Part shown: positions 7,270-14,967 of the stretch, piece by piece
Numbering within the stretch: position 1 is the stretch's first letter
Layout of the letters: every line of letters starts with the position of its first letter
Origin: Microbacterium proteolyticum
Lineage (GTDB): Bacteria; Actinomycetota; Actinomycetes; Actinomycetales; Microbacteriaceae
Length of the DNA stretch: 64,000 nucleotides
Direction: 5' to 3'
NCBI RefSeq assembly: GCF_029639405.1
Contig: NZ_CP121274.1
Span: 3,162,001-3,226,000, forward strand
Translations under genes and position numbers: made by a program
The notes under the pieces: model-generated
Told to the model about the DNA's origin: nothing
The model's input: only the letters and a program-made list of their open reading frames with translations
Database searches by the model: none

Positions 7270-9330
7270 TTATGCGGCGACCGGGACCGCCGTGGCGGAC
7301 TCGGCGACGGGGGCTTCTTCCTTGCGTGTGCCACCGATCCGCTTGAGGGCGACGACGAGCACCGCCGAAACGACCGTACCCACGATGATCGCGAGCGGGA
7401 AACCCCACACGGGATTGATCGCGAAGAGCACGAAGATGCCGCCGTGCGGAGCGTACGACTGGACCCCGATGAGCATGCTCAGACCACCGGTGATCGCGCC
7501 GCCCACCATCGAGGCGGGGATCACGCGCAGCGGGTCGGCCGCCGCGAACGGGATCGCGCCCTCGGAGATGAACGAGGCGCCCAGGAGCCAGGCGGCGGCG
7601 CCGTTCTCGCGCTCGACGGGCGTGAACCGGCCGCGGGCGAGGACCGTGGATGCCAGGGCCATCGCGAGCGGGGGCACCATGCCGGCGGCCATGACCGCGG
7701 CCATGATCAGGTACGGCGCGGTGTTGGTCTGCGTCGCCGCGGCGAGGCCGGTGGTGGCGAAGACGTAGGCGACCTTGTTGACGGGTCCGCCGAGGTCGAA
7801 GCACATCATGAGGCCGAGGATGACACCGAGCAGGACGGCACCGGCGCCCGAGGCGGCGAGCGACGTCAGGCCCTCGGTCAGGGCGGCCATGAGCGCGGCG
7901 ATCGGACGACCGAGGAACAGGATCATCAGGCCCGAGGCGAAGATCGAGCCGAGGAACGGCACGATCACCACCGGCATGAGGCCGCGGAGCCAGCGGGGAG
8001 CGTCGAAACGGCCGAGCCACCAGGCGATGAAACCGGCGAGCAGACCGCCGATGATGCCGCCGATGAAGCCGGCGTTCATGAGCACCGCGACGGCACCCGC
8101 GACGAAACCGGGCGCGATGCCGGGCCGGTCGGCGATCGCGTAGGCGATGAAGCCCGCGAGGACCGCGACGATGAAGCCCATCGACGTGGCGCCGATCATG
8201 AAGGCCACCGACCCGAGGTACTGCCCGAGCGGGCCGAGCGACGAGGTGATGTTCTCGGTCGGGAGGTCCCACAGCGAGTTCTGGATGATGACGTTGGCCG
8301 CGTCCTTGGTGACCTGGTATCCGCCGAGCAGGAAGCCCAGCGCGATGAGAAGGCCACCGCCGGCGACGAACGGGATCATGTAGCTGACACCGGTCAGCAG
8401 CCACCGCTGGATGCGACGTCCCACGGACTGCTGGACGACCGGAGCGTCGGAGGCGGATGCCGCAGCGGCGCCGCCCTGGACGCGGGCGGCGTTCGGGTTC
8501 TCGCTGGCGGCGATGGCCTCGGCGATGAGCTGCTTCGGCTGCTCGATGCCGCGCTTGACGCCGGCGCGCACGACGGGCTTGCCCGCGAAACGCTGCGGCT
8601 CGCGCACGTCGACGTCGACCGCGAAGATCACGGCGTCGGCGTCGTCGATGACGCTCTGCGGGAGGGCCTTGTAGCCGCTCGAGCCCTGCGGCTCGACGAC
8701 GAGCTCGACGCCGTCGGCCTCGAGGCCCGCGGCGGTCAGGGCGTCCGCGGCCATGAAGGTGTGGGCGATGCCCGTGGCGCACGCGGTGACCGCGACGATC
8801 TTGGTCGTCTTCGTCGCCGTGGCGGTGCGGGCCTCGGCACGCGTGGCCGCGGGTGCCGCGGCCGCAGGTGCCTCGGGAGCGGGGGTGATGGCATCCGTGA
8901 TGATCCGGACCGCGTCGGACGGCGTCGCCGCGGCGCGAAGGCCGCCGGTGAACTCGGGCTTCATGAGGCTCCGAGCCAGCTGCGACAGGACCGCGAGGTG
9001 GGCCTCGTCGGCACCGGCGGGCGCGGCGATGAGGAACACGATGTCCGCGGGACCGTCGGGCGCGCCGAAGTCGACACCCGGGGTCAGGCGCGCGAACGCG
9101 AGGGTCGGTTCGGTGACGGAGGCGCTGCGGGCGTGCGGGATGCCGATGCCGCCCGGGAGGCCCGTCTCGTCCTTCTGCTCGCGGGCCCACGCATCGTCGA
9201 AGAGTTCCTGCGCGCTGGTCGCGCGGCCCTGCGCGACGACACGCTCGGCCAGAGCACGGATGACCGACTGCTTGTCGGCCCCCAGGGGCGCGTCGAGGCT
9301 GACGAGCTCCGGTGTGATGATGTCGGACAT
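7270..9330 (-). CDS. fruA: Fructose PTS permease, IIABC fusion
   Basis: 686 residues in the order IIA-IIB-IIC. The IIA domain carries the active histidine in GIGIPHARSA (residue 66). After an Ala/Pro linker, the IIB domain carries the phosphocysteine in VTACATGIAHTFMA (residue 184). After a second linker the IIC channel starts near residue 290 (RWLLTGVSYMIPFVAGGGLLIAL), with about ten membrane helices. It imports fructose as fructose 1-phosphate. The ATG at 9330 is preceded by GAAAGGTCACC. The gene is 20 bases downstream of fruK. Confidence 0.95.
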   Translation of the reverse strand: MSDIITPELVSLDAPLGADKQSVIRALAERVVAQGRATSAQELFDDAWAREQKDETGLPGGIGIPHARSASVTEPTLAFARLTPGVDFGAPDGPADIVFLIAAPAGADEAHLAVLSQLARSLMKPEFTGGLRAAATPSDAVRIITDAITPAPEAPAAAAPAATRAEARTATATKTTKIVAVTACATGIAHTFMAADALTAAGLEADGVELVVEPQGSSGYKALPQSVIDDADAVIFAVDVDVREPQRFAGKPVVRAGVKRGIEQPKQLIAEAIAASENPNAARVQGGAAAASASDAPVVQQSVGRRIQRWLLTGVSYMIPFVAGGGLLIALGFLLGGYQVTKDAANVIIQNSLWDLPTENITSSLGPLGQYLGSVAFMIGATSMGFIVAVLAGFIAYAIADRPGIAPGFVAGAVAVLMNAGFIGGIIGGLLAGFIAWWLGRFDAPRWLRGLMPVVIVPFLGSIFASGLMILFLGRPIAALMAALTEGLTSLAASGAGAVLLGVILGLMMCFDLGGPVNKVAYVFATTGLAAATQTNTAPYLIMAAVMAAGMVPPLAMALASTVLARGRFTPVERENGAAAWLLGASFISEGAIPFAAADPLRVIPASMVGGAITGGLSMLIGVQSYAPHGGIFVLFAINPVWGFPLAIIVGTVVSAVLVVALKRIGGTRKEEAPVAESATAVPVAA

Positions 9331-9350
9331 TTTCTGGTGACCTTTCGTGG

Positions 9351-10316
9351 TCAGGGTGTTGCGGTGGGAGGGGAGAAAACGGTCACGGCGATCGGCCCGG
9401 CGGGCAGGTCGGCCGGTGTCGGGGCTTGCGTCCCCGGCAGGGTCGCCGCAGCCGCGCCGTACGCGATGCTGCGGGCGAGTCGATCGGGGGCGGACGCCCC
9501 CTCGAGGTCGGCGAGGAGGTAGCCGGCGAGCGAACTGTCGCCCGCGCCCACCGTGCTCGCGACCTGGATCTTGGGGGCGCGCCCGCGCCACGTGCCGGCC
9601 GCGTCGAACAGCAGGGCACCGTCGGCCCCAAGGGTGACGAGGGCGGATACCACGCGCCCGGGGACGAGCTCGGCGGCCCGGCGAGCGGCCTCGGCGATCA
9701 CGTCGAGGTCGTCCGCCGCATCCTCGCCGACGAGCTCGGCCAACTCCTCGTGGTTCGGCTTGATGAGGTCGGGATGCGCCGATGCGACGACGGCGGCGAG
9801 GGCGGCGCCCGAGGCGTCGACGGCGATGCGCGGAGCGGCGGCCCCCCACCGATCGCGGACGGCGGCGATGAGGTCGGCGTAGAACGTCGCCGGGACACCC
9901 GGCGGCAGCGACCCGGCGAGGACGAGCCAGGTGGCGTTCTCCGCCGCCGCGACCACACCCGCGGTGAGCGCGGCGGCCTCGGCGGACGAAAGCTCGGCGC
10001 CGGGGAGGTTCAGCTTCGTCGTCTCGCCCGTGGGATCGGTGATGGTGAGGTTCGCCCGCACCCGACCCGCCACCGGCACGATCGCCACGTCGACCTCGGC
10101 GTCGTCGAGGAGCAGACGGTACGGGTCGTGGTCGTTGACCGGCACGACGGCGCGCGCGGGAGCGCCGGCGGCCGAGACGACCCGGGCAACGTTGACACCC
10201 TTGCCCCCGGCATCCTCCCGCGAGGACTCGGCGCGCTGGACCTCGCCGGGAACGAGCGCGCCGGTGAGCTGCACGGCACGGTCGGCCGACGGGTTGGCGG
10301 TCAGGGTGACGATCAT
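9351..10316 (-). CDS. fruK: 1-phosphofructokinase
   Basis: 321-residue PfkB-family sugar kinase. It begins MIVTLTANPSADRAVQL with the substrate-binding NPSxD and ends with the GAGDSSLAGYLLADL catalytic/anion-hole motif, where Asp is the base. It converts fructose 1-phosphate from the PTS to fructose 1,6-bisphosphate. Its ATG overlaps the fruR stop by four bases (ATGA). Confidence 0.93.
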   Translation of the reverse strand: MIVTLTANPSADRAVQLTGALVPGEVQRAESSREDAGGKGVNVARVVSAAGAPARAVVPVNDHDPYRLLLDDAEVDVAIVPVAGRVRANLTITDPTGETTKLNLPGAELSSAEAAALTAGVVAAAENATWLVLAGSLPPGVPATFYADLIAAVRDRWGAAAPRIAVDASGAALAAVVASAHPDLIKPNHEELAELVGEDAADDLDVIAEAARRAAELVPGRVVSALVTLGADGALLFDAAGTWRGRAPKIQVASTVGAGDSSLAGYLLADLEGASAPDRLARSIAYGAAAATLPGTQAPTPADLPAGPIAVTVFSPPTATP

Positions 10317-11098
10317 GCGACACGCACCTCGGCGTCGGCGTCGGCCAGAGCCTGCGCGAGCGATTCAGGCGGTGTGCCGTCGGTGACGAGCACGTCGATC
10401 TCATCGAGGCGGGCGAAACGCACGAGCAGTTCCTCTCCGAACTTGGCGGTGTCGGCGACGACGACGACGCGGCGGGCGGCACGGATGATCGCGGTCTTCA
10501 CCGCGGCCTCCTCGGGATCGGGCGTGCTGAGGCCGAACCCGGCGCTCAGCCCGTTGGTGCCGACGAAAGCGATGTCGGGGCGCAGCTCGCCGATCGACCG
10601 CACCGTGTGCGCGCCGACGGCCGCAGCGGTGACCCCGCGGATCTTGCCGCCGATCACGGTGAGCGAGACGCGGTCATCACCTGCGAGGATGTGAGCCGCC
10701 TCGAGCGAATGCGTGACGATCTCGACCGCGCCCGCGCTGTCTCCGAGAACCTGCGGCAGTTCGGCCGCGACCGCGGCCGGCGTCGTGCCGGCGTCGATGA
10801 AGATCGAGCCACGGAAGCCGGGGGTGAGCAGGCGCGCCGCCGCGATGCCGATCGCGCGCTTGGCCTCGCCCTGCCGCAGACGGCGCTCGGAGAGGGATGC
10901 CTCGGTCGTGCTCGCGCGGTCCACACCCACGGCACCGCCGTGGACGCGCCGCAGCGAACCGGTCTGCTCGAGGCGGTCGAGGTCACGGCGCACGGTCTCG
11001 GTAGTGACGTCGAAACGACGAGCGAGGTCGACGACGCTGACGCGACCGATCTCTCGCAGTTCGCGCTCGATGAGCTGCTGGCGCTCCATTGCGTACAC
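10313..11098 (-). CDS. fruR: DeoR-family fructose operon regulator
   Basis: 261 residues. The N-terminal winged helix (MYAMERQQLIERELREIGR, then RRFDVTTETVRRDLDRLE) is followed by a DeoR sugar-phosphate sensor domain. The GTG at 11098 is chosen because AAGGGG lies five bases upstream and the resulting MYA-ERQ start is family-typical. ATG codons at 11089 and 11122 are alternatives. It probably represses its own operon and is relieved by fructose 1-phosphate; candidate operator repeats lie just upstream. Confidence 0.88.
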   Translation of the reverse strand: MYAMERQQLIERELREIGRVSVVDLARRFDVTTETVRRDLDRLEQTGSLRRVHGGAVGVDRASTTEASLSERRLRQGEAKRAIGIAAARLLTPGFRGSIFIDAGTTPAAVAAELPQVLGDSAGAVEIVTHSLEAAHILAGDDRVSLTVIGGKIRGVTAAAVGAHTVRSIGELRPDIAFVGTNGLSAGFGLSTPDPEEAAVKTAIIRAARRVVVVADTAKFGEELLVRFARLDEIDVLVTDGTPPESLAQALADADAEVRVA

Positions 11099-11120
11099 GG
11101 GATCCCCTTCGAAGATTCCC

Positions 11121-11155
11121 ACACGTTACAACACGAAGTCACACGAATCAACACC
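11121..11155 (-). promoter_or_regulatory. fru promoter with 10-bp-spaced repeats
   Basis: On the + strand ACACG occurs at 11121, 11131 and 11141, with a degenerate ACACC at 11151, exactly one helical turn apart. On the minus strand a possible -35 TTGATT and -10 TAACGT with 17-base spacing enclose two of the copies. This is consistent with a repressor or activator of the fruR operon binding one face of the helix. Confidence 0.6.
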
Positions 11156-11165
11156 CCGAGAACAC

Positions 11166-11208
11166 AAAAAGCAGACCGCGGTGCGCGCGAGGTCGCACCG
11201 CGGTCTGC
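11166..11208 (-). terminator. Rho-independent terminator after binding-protein gene
   Basis: A 14-bp perfect stem (GCAGACCGCGGTGC at 11171-11184, its complement at 11195-11208) is followed on the minus strand by TTTTTGTGTT. It ends the transcript from 14130 to 11222 and insulates the fru promoter. Confidence 0.9.
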
Positions 11209-11221
11209 GTCGGGAACGGAG

Positions 11222-12391
11222 TCAGGGGAGGGCGATGGACGGGTCGAGGAAACGGTTCGTGGCCAGCTCCTCGGGAGTGAGCCCCGTCGGCACCGTGACG
11301 CCCTTCCCGACGAGGATCGGCGTCACGATCGATTGCACCTGCGCGATGCGGGCCTCGTCGAACGACCCGAAGGTGCCGTCCACGCCGTTGGCGGCAAGAC
11401 CGAGCGCGCGCTGCTGAGCCGTGGAGTTCGCGGCCTCGGCCGCCGGGTACACCCAGCCGTTGTCGTACTGCTCCACGGCCGACACGATCACGTCGTTGGC
11501 CGACGTGGGGTCGGCGAAGTAGTCCACGCTGGCCTGCTGGATCACCGGCACGAGCTTCGCGAGGCAGTCCGCCTTCGCGTCGACGTCAGCGCTGCGTACG
11601 GCCAGAGCCACGGCGTAGATCGGGTAGCCGGTGTCGGCGACGAGCTGGTAGTCCAGCGGGCGCCCCCATTCCGGGATCGCGTTCTCGTAGACCCACGGCT
11701 CGACCGTCGCGAAGCCCTGCTGCGCGGCCTTCCCCTCCGCGGCGACGAACGCGGCCGGCGTGCCGTCGTACGAGCCGTCGAGCTGGTCCTGGCGCACGAG
11801 CCCCGAGCCGGTCAGATAGTCCATGTACGTCGTTCCGTCGAAGTAGCGGACGGTGGCATCCGTCTTCCCGAGGTCAGCGATGGAGTGCACGTCGGGGTAG
11901 GTCTCCGGATCCCACATGATCGCCCAGGGAGCCTTCTCGAAGGTCGACATCACGGCGGTCGTGGGGAGCGTGTCGGATGCCGCGATCGCGTCGTCGGTGT
12001 TCACCCACCCGAGCAGGATGTCGGGGTCGGTGTACATCTGCGCCGGCACACCGGAGAAGCCGATCGCCGGGCCGCCGGCGCGGATCTCGACGTCCACCCC
12101 GGTCCACTCCCCCTTCGCCACGAGGGGCCCGGAGACGCTCTTCTTGCCGGCGTCGATGGTCGCGTCGGGACCCAGCAGGGTGAACAGGCCACCCTGTTCC
12201 GCCTGGGGGTTCCAGTCGGTCTGGATGACGACGGTCGCCGGGCACGCCCCCGAGAGGTCGATGGCGCCGATGGACAGGCCGGCACCGGATGACGGGGCTT
12301 CCGCGCTGCCGGTCGAGGCGCACCCGGAGAGGACGGCGACGACGATCGCGGCGGCGGCGAGAGTGGACAGGGGACGAGTTGATCTGGGCAT
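11222..12391 (-). CDS. ABC transporter substrate-binding lipoprotein (orphan)
   Basis: 389 residues. A signal peptide with lipobox VLSGC (about residue 24) is followed by a periplasmic-binding fold resembling NMT1/SsuA-type proteins (ACPATVVIQTDWNPQAEQGG, then GYPIYAVALAV). AGGAG precedes the ATG at 12391. An open frame to 12454 is not needed. It lies 31 bases after the flavin reductase gene in the same direction. No permease or ATPase gene is nearby, which is unusual. The ligand is unknown; association with a DUF1989 gene hints at a urea- or guanidine-like nitrogen compound. Confidence 0.75.
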   Translation of the reverse strand: MPRSTRPLSTLAAAAIVVAVLSGCASTGSAEAPSSGAGLSIGAIDLSGACPATVVIQTDWNPQAEQGGLFTLLGPDATIDAGKKSVSGPLVAKGEWTGVDVEIRAGGPAIGFSGVPAQMYTDPDILLGWVNTDDAIAASDTLPTTAVMSTFEKAPWAIMWDPETYPDVHSIADLGKTDATVRYFDGTTYMDYLTGSGLVRQDQLDGSYDGTPAAFVAAEGKAAQQGFATVEPWVYENAIPEWGRPLDYQLVADTGYPIYAVALAVRSADVDAKADCLAKLVPVIQQASVDYFADPTSANDVIVSAVEQYDNGWVYPAAEAANSTAQQRALGLAANGVDGTFGSFDEARIAQVQSIVTPILVGKGVTVPTGLTPEELATNRFLDPSIALP

Positions 12392-12422
12392 GGGATTCTC
12401 CTGAGGCGTCGGGCGTGGCAGG

Positions 12423-13049
12423 TCAGAGGGCGTCGATGTCGGTCGAACGGGCATCGGTCACGGTGAAACGGTCGTGCGTCGAGGTGTAGAAGCTCGCTCC
12501 GAATCGGGCGACGGGTGCGTAGTCGGTGAGTCGCACGCGCATCCGCGAGCGGTCGACGAGACCGGGTCGCGTGCGCAGGCGCTGCACTCGGCCGAAGAAG
12601 ATCTCCCGACTGGGGATGTCCATGCGCGACCACAGCTCGCACTCCAGCGCGACCGGGGCCTCGGCGATGACCGGCGGGCGGACGGATGCCGCGGGCACGG
12701 TCGCGATCCCCCGTTCGGCGAGCTCGTCGACCTCGGGCGGATGCCGCACGCTCGTGGCATCCATCGACTCCACCAGGGGGCGGTCGACGAGGTGGACGAC
12801 GAACTCGCCGGTGGCATCGATGTTGACCGCGGTGTCCTTGCGTGCACCGTCGGGAAGGCGATCGATGCTCACCATCACCAGAGGCGGGTCCTCGCCGACC
12901 ATCGCGAACATCGAGAAGGGGGCGGCATTCGGGACGCCCGTGGGGCCGAGCGTCGTCACCCACGCGATCGGCCGCGGCACGATGAGCGACGCCATGAGCT
13001 TGTACCGCTCGTACGCGGTCAGCGCATCGAAGTCCTCGATGTCATGCAT
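12423..13049 (-). CDS. Flavin reductase-family protein
   Basis: 208 residues of the FMN-binding split-barrel (DIM6/NtaB-type) family. LMASLIVPRPIAWVTTLGPTG and NAAPFSMFAMVGEDPPLVMVS are the FMN-site signature. Members reduce flavin with NAD(P)H for a partner monooxygenase, or act as flavoproteins on small amides. Its start overlaps the end of the DUF1989 gene by eight bases, so the two are coupled. It could also serve the monooxygenase at 1593, but that is speculation. Confidence 0.8.
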   Translation of the reverse strand: MHDIEDFDALTAYERYKLMASLIVPRPIAWVTTLGPTGVPNAAPFSMFAMVGEDPPLVMVSIDRLPDGARKDTAVNIDATGEFVVHLVDRPLVESMDATSVRHPPEVDELAERGIATVPAASVRPPVIAEAPVALECELWSRMDIPSREIFFGRVQRLRTRPGLVDRSRMRVRLTDYAPVARFGASFYTSTHDRFTVTDARSTDIDAL

Positions 13050-14130
13050 GACTGTGCACCCACCAGCTCAGGACGATGTCGCGCAGCGCGGCCTCGTCGT
13101 CATCGCCGTAGAGGTCGCGGCGCGCGTGCACGCCCAGCAGGGCGAGGTCGCCGTCCGTCAGCTCGACCCCCACGTCATGGACCGTGACCGGGGTGCGTGG
13201 GAAGCGCGGGACGTAGCCGGGGTCGCGCGCGAGCGTCCGCTCGGAGCGGATCTCGGGCTGCGCGAAGTCGGCGGGGGTCCGCTGGGCGCGGTGCACCAGG
13301 AGCGACGGCACGCGCGCGAGGTCGGACTCGGCCGCGTCGAACACCGTGACGTCCAACGGGCGGAGGGCGTAGTTGCTCGTGCGGAAGATGTCGTTCCCGC
13401 ACACGTTCGGCACCGCAAGGACGTCCATGACGGCGAGCAGCTCGACATAGGCGTCCGCCGGGGTGCTTTGGTGCACCACCTCGATCGAGCCGTCGGCGTT
13501 GACCCGGGTGTCCATGAAGAGGTTGAACGAGTCGTGGACGTCGTCGGGAGTGAGACCGTACTCACGCTGCGCCTCGGCTTGCATGTCCGCGCAGTTCGTG
13601 TGCTCGTCGAACCCGAACATCGACTCGTACATCGCCGCACTGCAGCGGGGGAACAGCGTGTCGTTCAGGCCGACGGAGTCCGAGAGGACGAACATCATGG
13701 CGCGTTCGCGCGGCGGCGCCGACCAGAGGAAGCTGCCCTCTCCCGGGTGGATGCCGTGCAGGGTTCGTGTGCGCCCGACGTGCATCGCCTCGCGGTAGTC
13801 GTGCAGCGAGAAGACGTTGAGGTCGGCGCACTGATCCCCGTCGACCTGTGCGACGCGCAGGATCTGCCCCGCACGGACCTCGAAGGCCTTGCCGGTGCCG
13901 GGGAGCAGCCGGTGCTCCTGACGACGGACGCGATCAGCCCGGGGGTCGAACGCGAGGTCCTCCCTCCAGGCGCGCTCGACCGGCGCCACGCCGGGAATCG
14001 GTCGAGGCACGACGCCTCGTGCGGTTTCGCGCAGGGCGAGAGCGACGAGCTCCGCCACGTTGCTTGCCTCACCGGCGAGAATGGATCGGTCGAGCAGCTC
14101 CCGCTGCTGAGAGGTGAGGGAGAGTCGCAT
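13042..14130 (-). CDS. DUF1989 (urea carboxylase-associated) protein with RHH-like N-terminus
   Basis: 362 residues. Residues 65-290 match the DUF1989 family, with cysteines and histidines in GDQCADLNVFSLHDYREAM, FDEHTNCADMQ and NVCGNDIF that could bind metal. Related proteins (CgdA/CgdB) act with guanidine carboxylase in guanidine breakdown; others accompany urea carboxylase. The first 40 residues (SLTSQQRELLDRSILAG, then SNVAELVALALRE) look like a ParD/CopG ribbon-helix-helix, an unexpected addition. AAAGGCGG precedes the ATG. No carboxylase is in view. Specific activity is not assigned. Confidence 0.7.
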   Translation of the reverse strand: MRLSLTSQQRELLDRSILAGEASNVAELVALALRETARGVVPRPIPGVAPVERAWREDLAFDPRADRVRRQEHRLLPGTGKAFEVRAGQILRVAQVDGDQCADLNVFSLHDYREAMHVGRTRTLHGIHPGEGSFLWSAPPRERAMMFVLSDSVGLNDTLFPRCSAAMYESMFGFDEHTNCADMQAEAQREYGLTPDDVHDSFNLFMDTRVNADGSIEVVHQSTPADAYVELLAVMDVLAVPNVCGNDIFRTSNYALRPLDVTVFDAAESDLARVPSLLVHRAQRTPADFAQPEIRSERTLARDPGYVPRFPRTPVTVHDVGVELTDGDLALLGVHARRDLYGDDDEAALRDIVLSWWVHSHA

Positions 14131-14142
14131 CCCGTCCGCCTT

Positions 14143-14260
14143 TCTGTATACAGATACCGTTGTACTTCGTATACGAGTCAGCGAGGTTGCCCGCCCGAGT
14201 CCGTCGCGTTACGTCCAGGCCCCGCCGTTCCTGACCACGAGATTGCGCATCTCGTATACA
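14143..14260. promoter_or_regulatory. GTATAC operators, divergent GntR/DUF1989 promoter
   Basis: Three GTATAC cores lie in the divergent gap. TCTGTATACAGA (14143-14154) and TCGTATACGA (14167-14176) are perfect palindromes 23 bases apart. CTCGTATACA (14251-14260) lies nine bases before the regulator's ATG. They fit dimeric GntR/FadR-type binding sites repressing both directions. Confidence 0.7.
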
Positions 14261-14268
14261 TTCGAGGC

Positions 14269-14967
14269 ATGAGTGCGGAGACAGAACCGGGCAGTTCGCC
14301 CGCCGAACGAGCCGACCGCGCATATGCGTCTCTCCGCGCCGCGGTCATCGAGGGCGCGCTCGCGCCGGGCACGAAGCTCGGCGAGGAGACGCTGGCCGCC
14401 CACTACGGCGTGAGCCGGACTCTCGTCCGCACGGTGCTCGCGCGCCTGGTGGCGGACGGCATCGTCGATTCACCCCACGGGCGCTCGGCCGAAGTCGCTC
14501 ATCCCACCGTCGAGGAAGCGCGCGACGCCTTCGCCGTCCGACGCGTCCTCGAGAGGGAAGCCGTCCTCCGCGTCGCGGAGCGCTGGGATGCCGCGACCGC
14601 GGCGCGTCTGCGCGCGCACGTGGACGCCGAACGCGAGGCCTGGACGCATCGCCGCAGCACCGCTTCGGCGCGGCTCGGCGGCGAGTTCCACATCCTGTTG
14701 GCCCGGGAGACGGGCAACGACCTCCTCGAGCGCTACATGTCGGAGGTGGTGTCCCGCACCGCGCTCATCCTCGCCGTCTACGGTCGCGACATCGACCAGC
14801 AAGCATCGATCGAGGAGCACGAGGAGCTCCTCGCCCTCCTGGCCGCGGGGGACGCCGAACGCGCGGCCGACCTCGTCACCCACCACCTCGACGAGGTCCA
14901 GCGCAAGACCCTCCGCCCGGCAGATGCCGAGGCCGATCCGCTCCTATCGGTGCTCTCGCGCTACTGA
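14269..14967 (+). CDS. GntR-family (FadR/FCD) transcriptional regulator
   Basis: 232 residues. The winged helix-turn-helix covers residues 15-75 (GTKLGEETLAAHYGVSRTLVRTVLARL). An all-helical FCD ligand domain follows, with EFHILLARETGN and the late HEELLALLAAGDAERA motif. FCD proteins bind small carboxylates through a metal site. It faces the DUF1989 operon and probably controls it through the GTATAC palindromes. The last seven bases overlap the convergent MscS-type gene. Confidence 0.88.
   Translation: MSAETEPGSSPAERADRAYASLRAAVIEGALAPGTKLGEETLAAHYGVSRTLVRTVLARLVADGIVDSPHGRSAEVAHPTVEEARDAFAVRRVLEREAVLRVAERWDAATAARLRAHVDAEREAWTHRRSTASARLGGEFHILLARETGNDLLERYMSEVVSRTALILAVYGRDIDQQASIEEHEELLALLAAGDAERAADLVTHHLDEVQRKTLRPADAEADPLLSVLSRY

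Noticed and set aside
6827..9522. Very long frames on both strands in the fruA region (6827-9190 - and 6922-9522 +)
   Set aside because: Both are Arg/Asp/Gly-rich shadows of fruA, whose IIA, IIB and IIC motifs are unambiguous in another frame.
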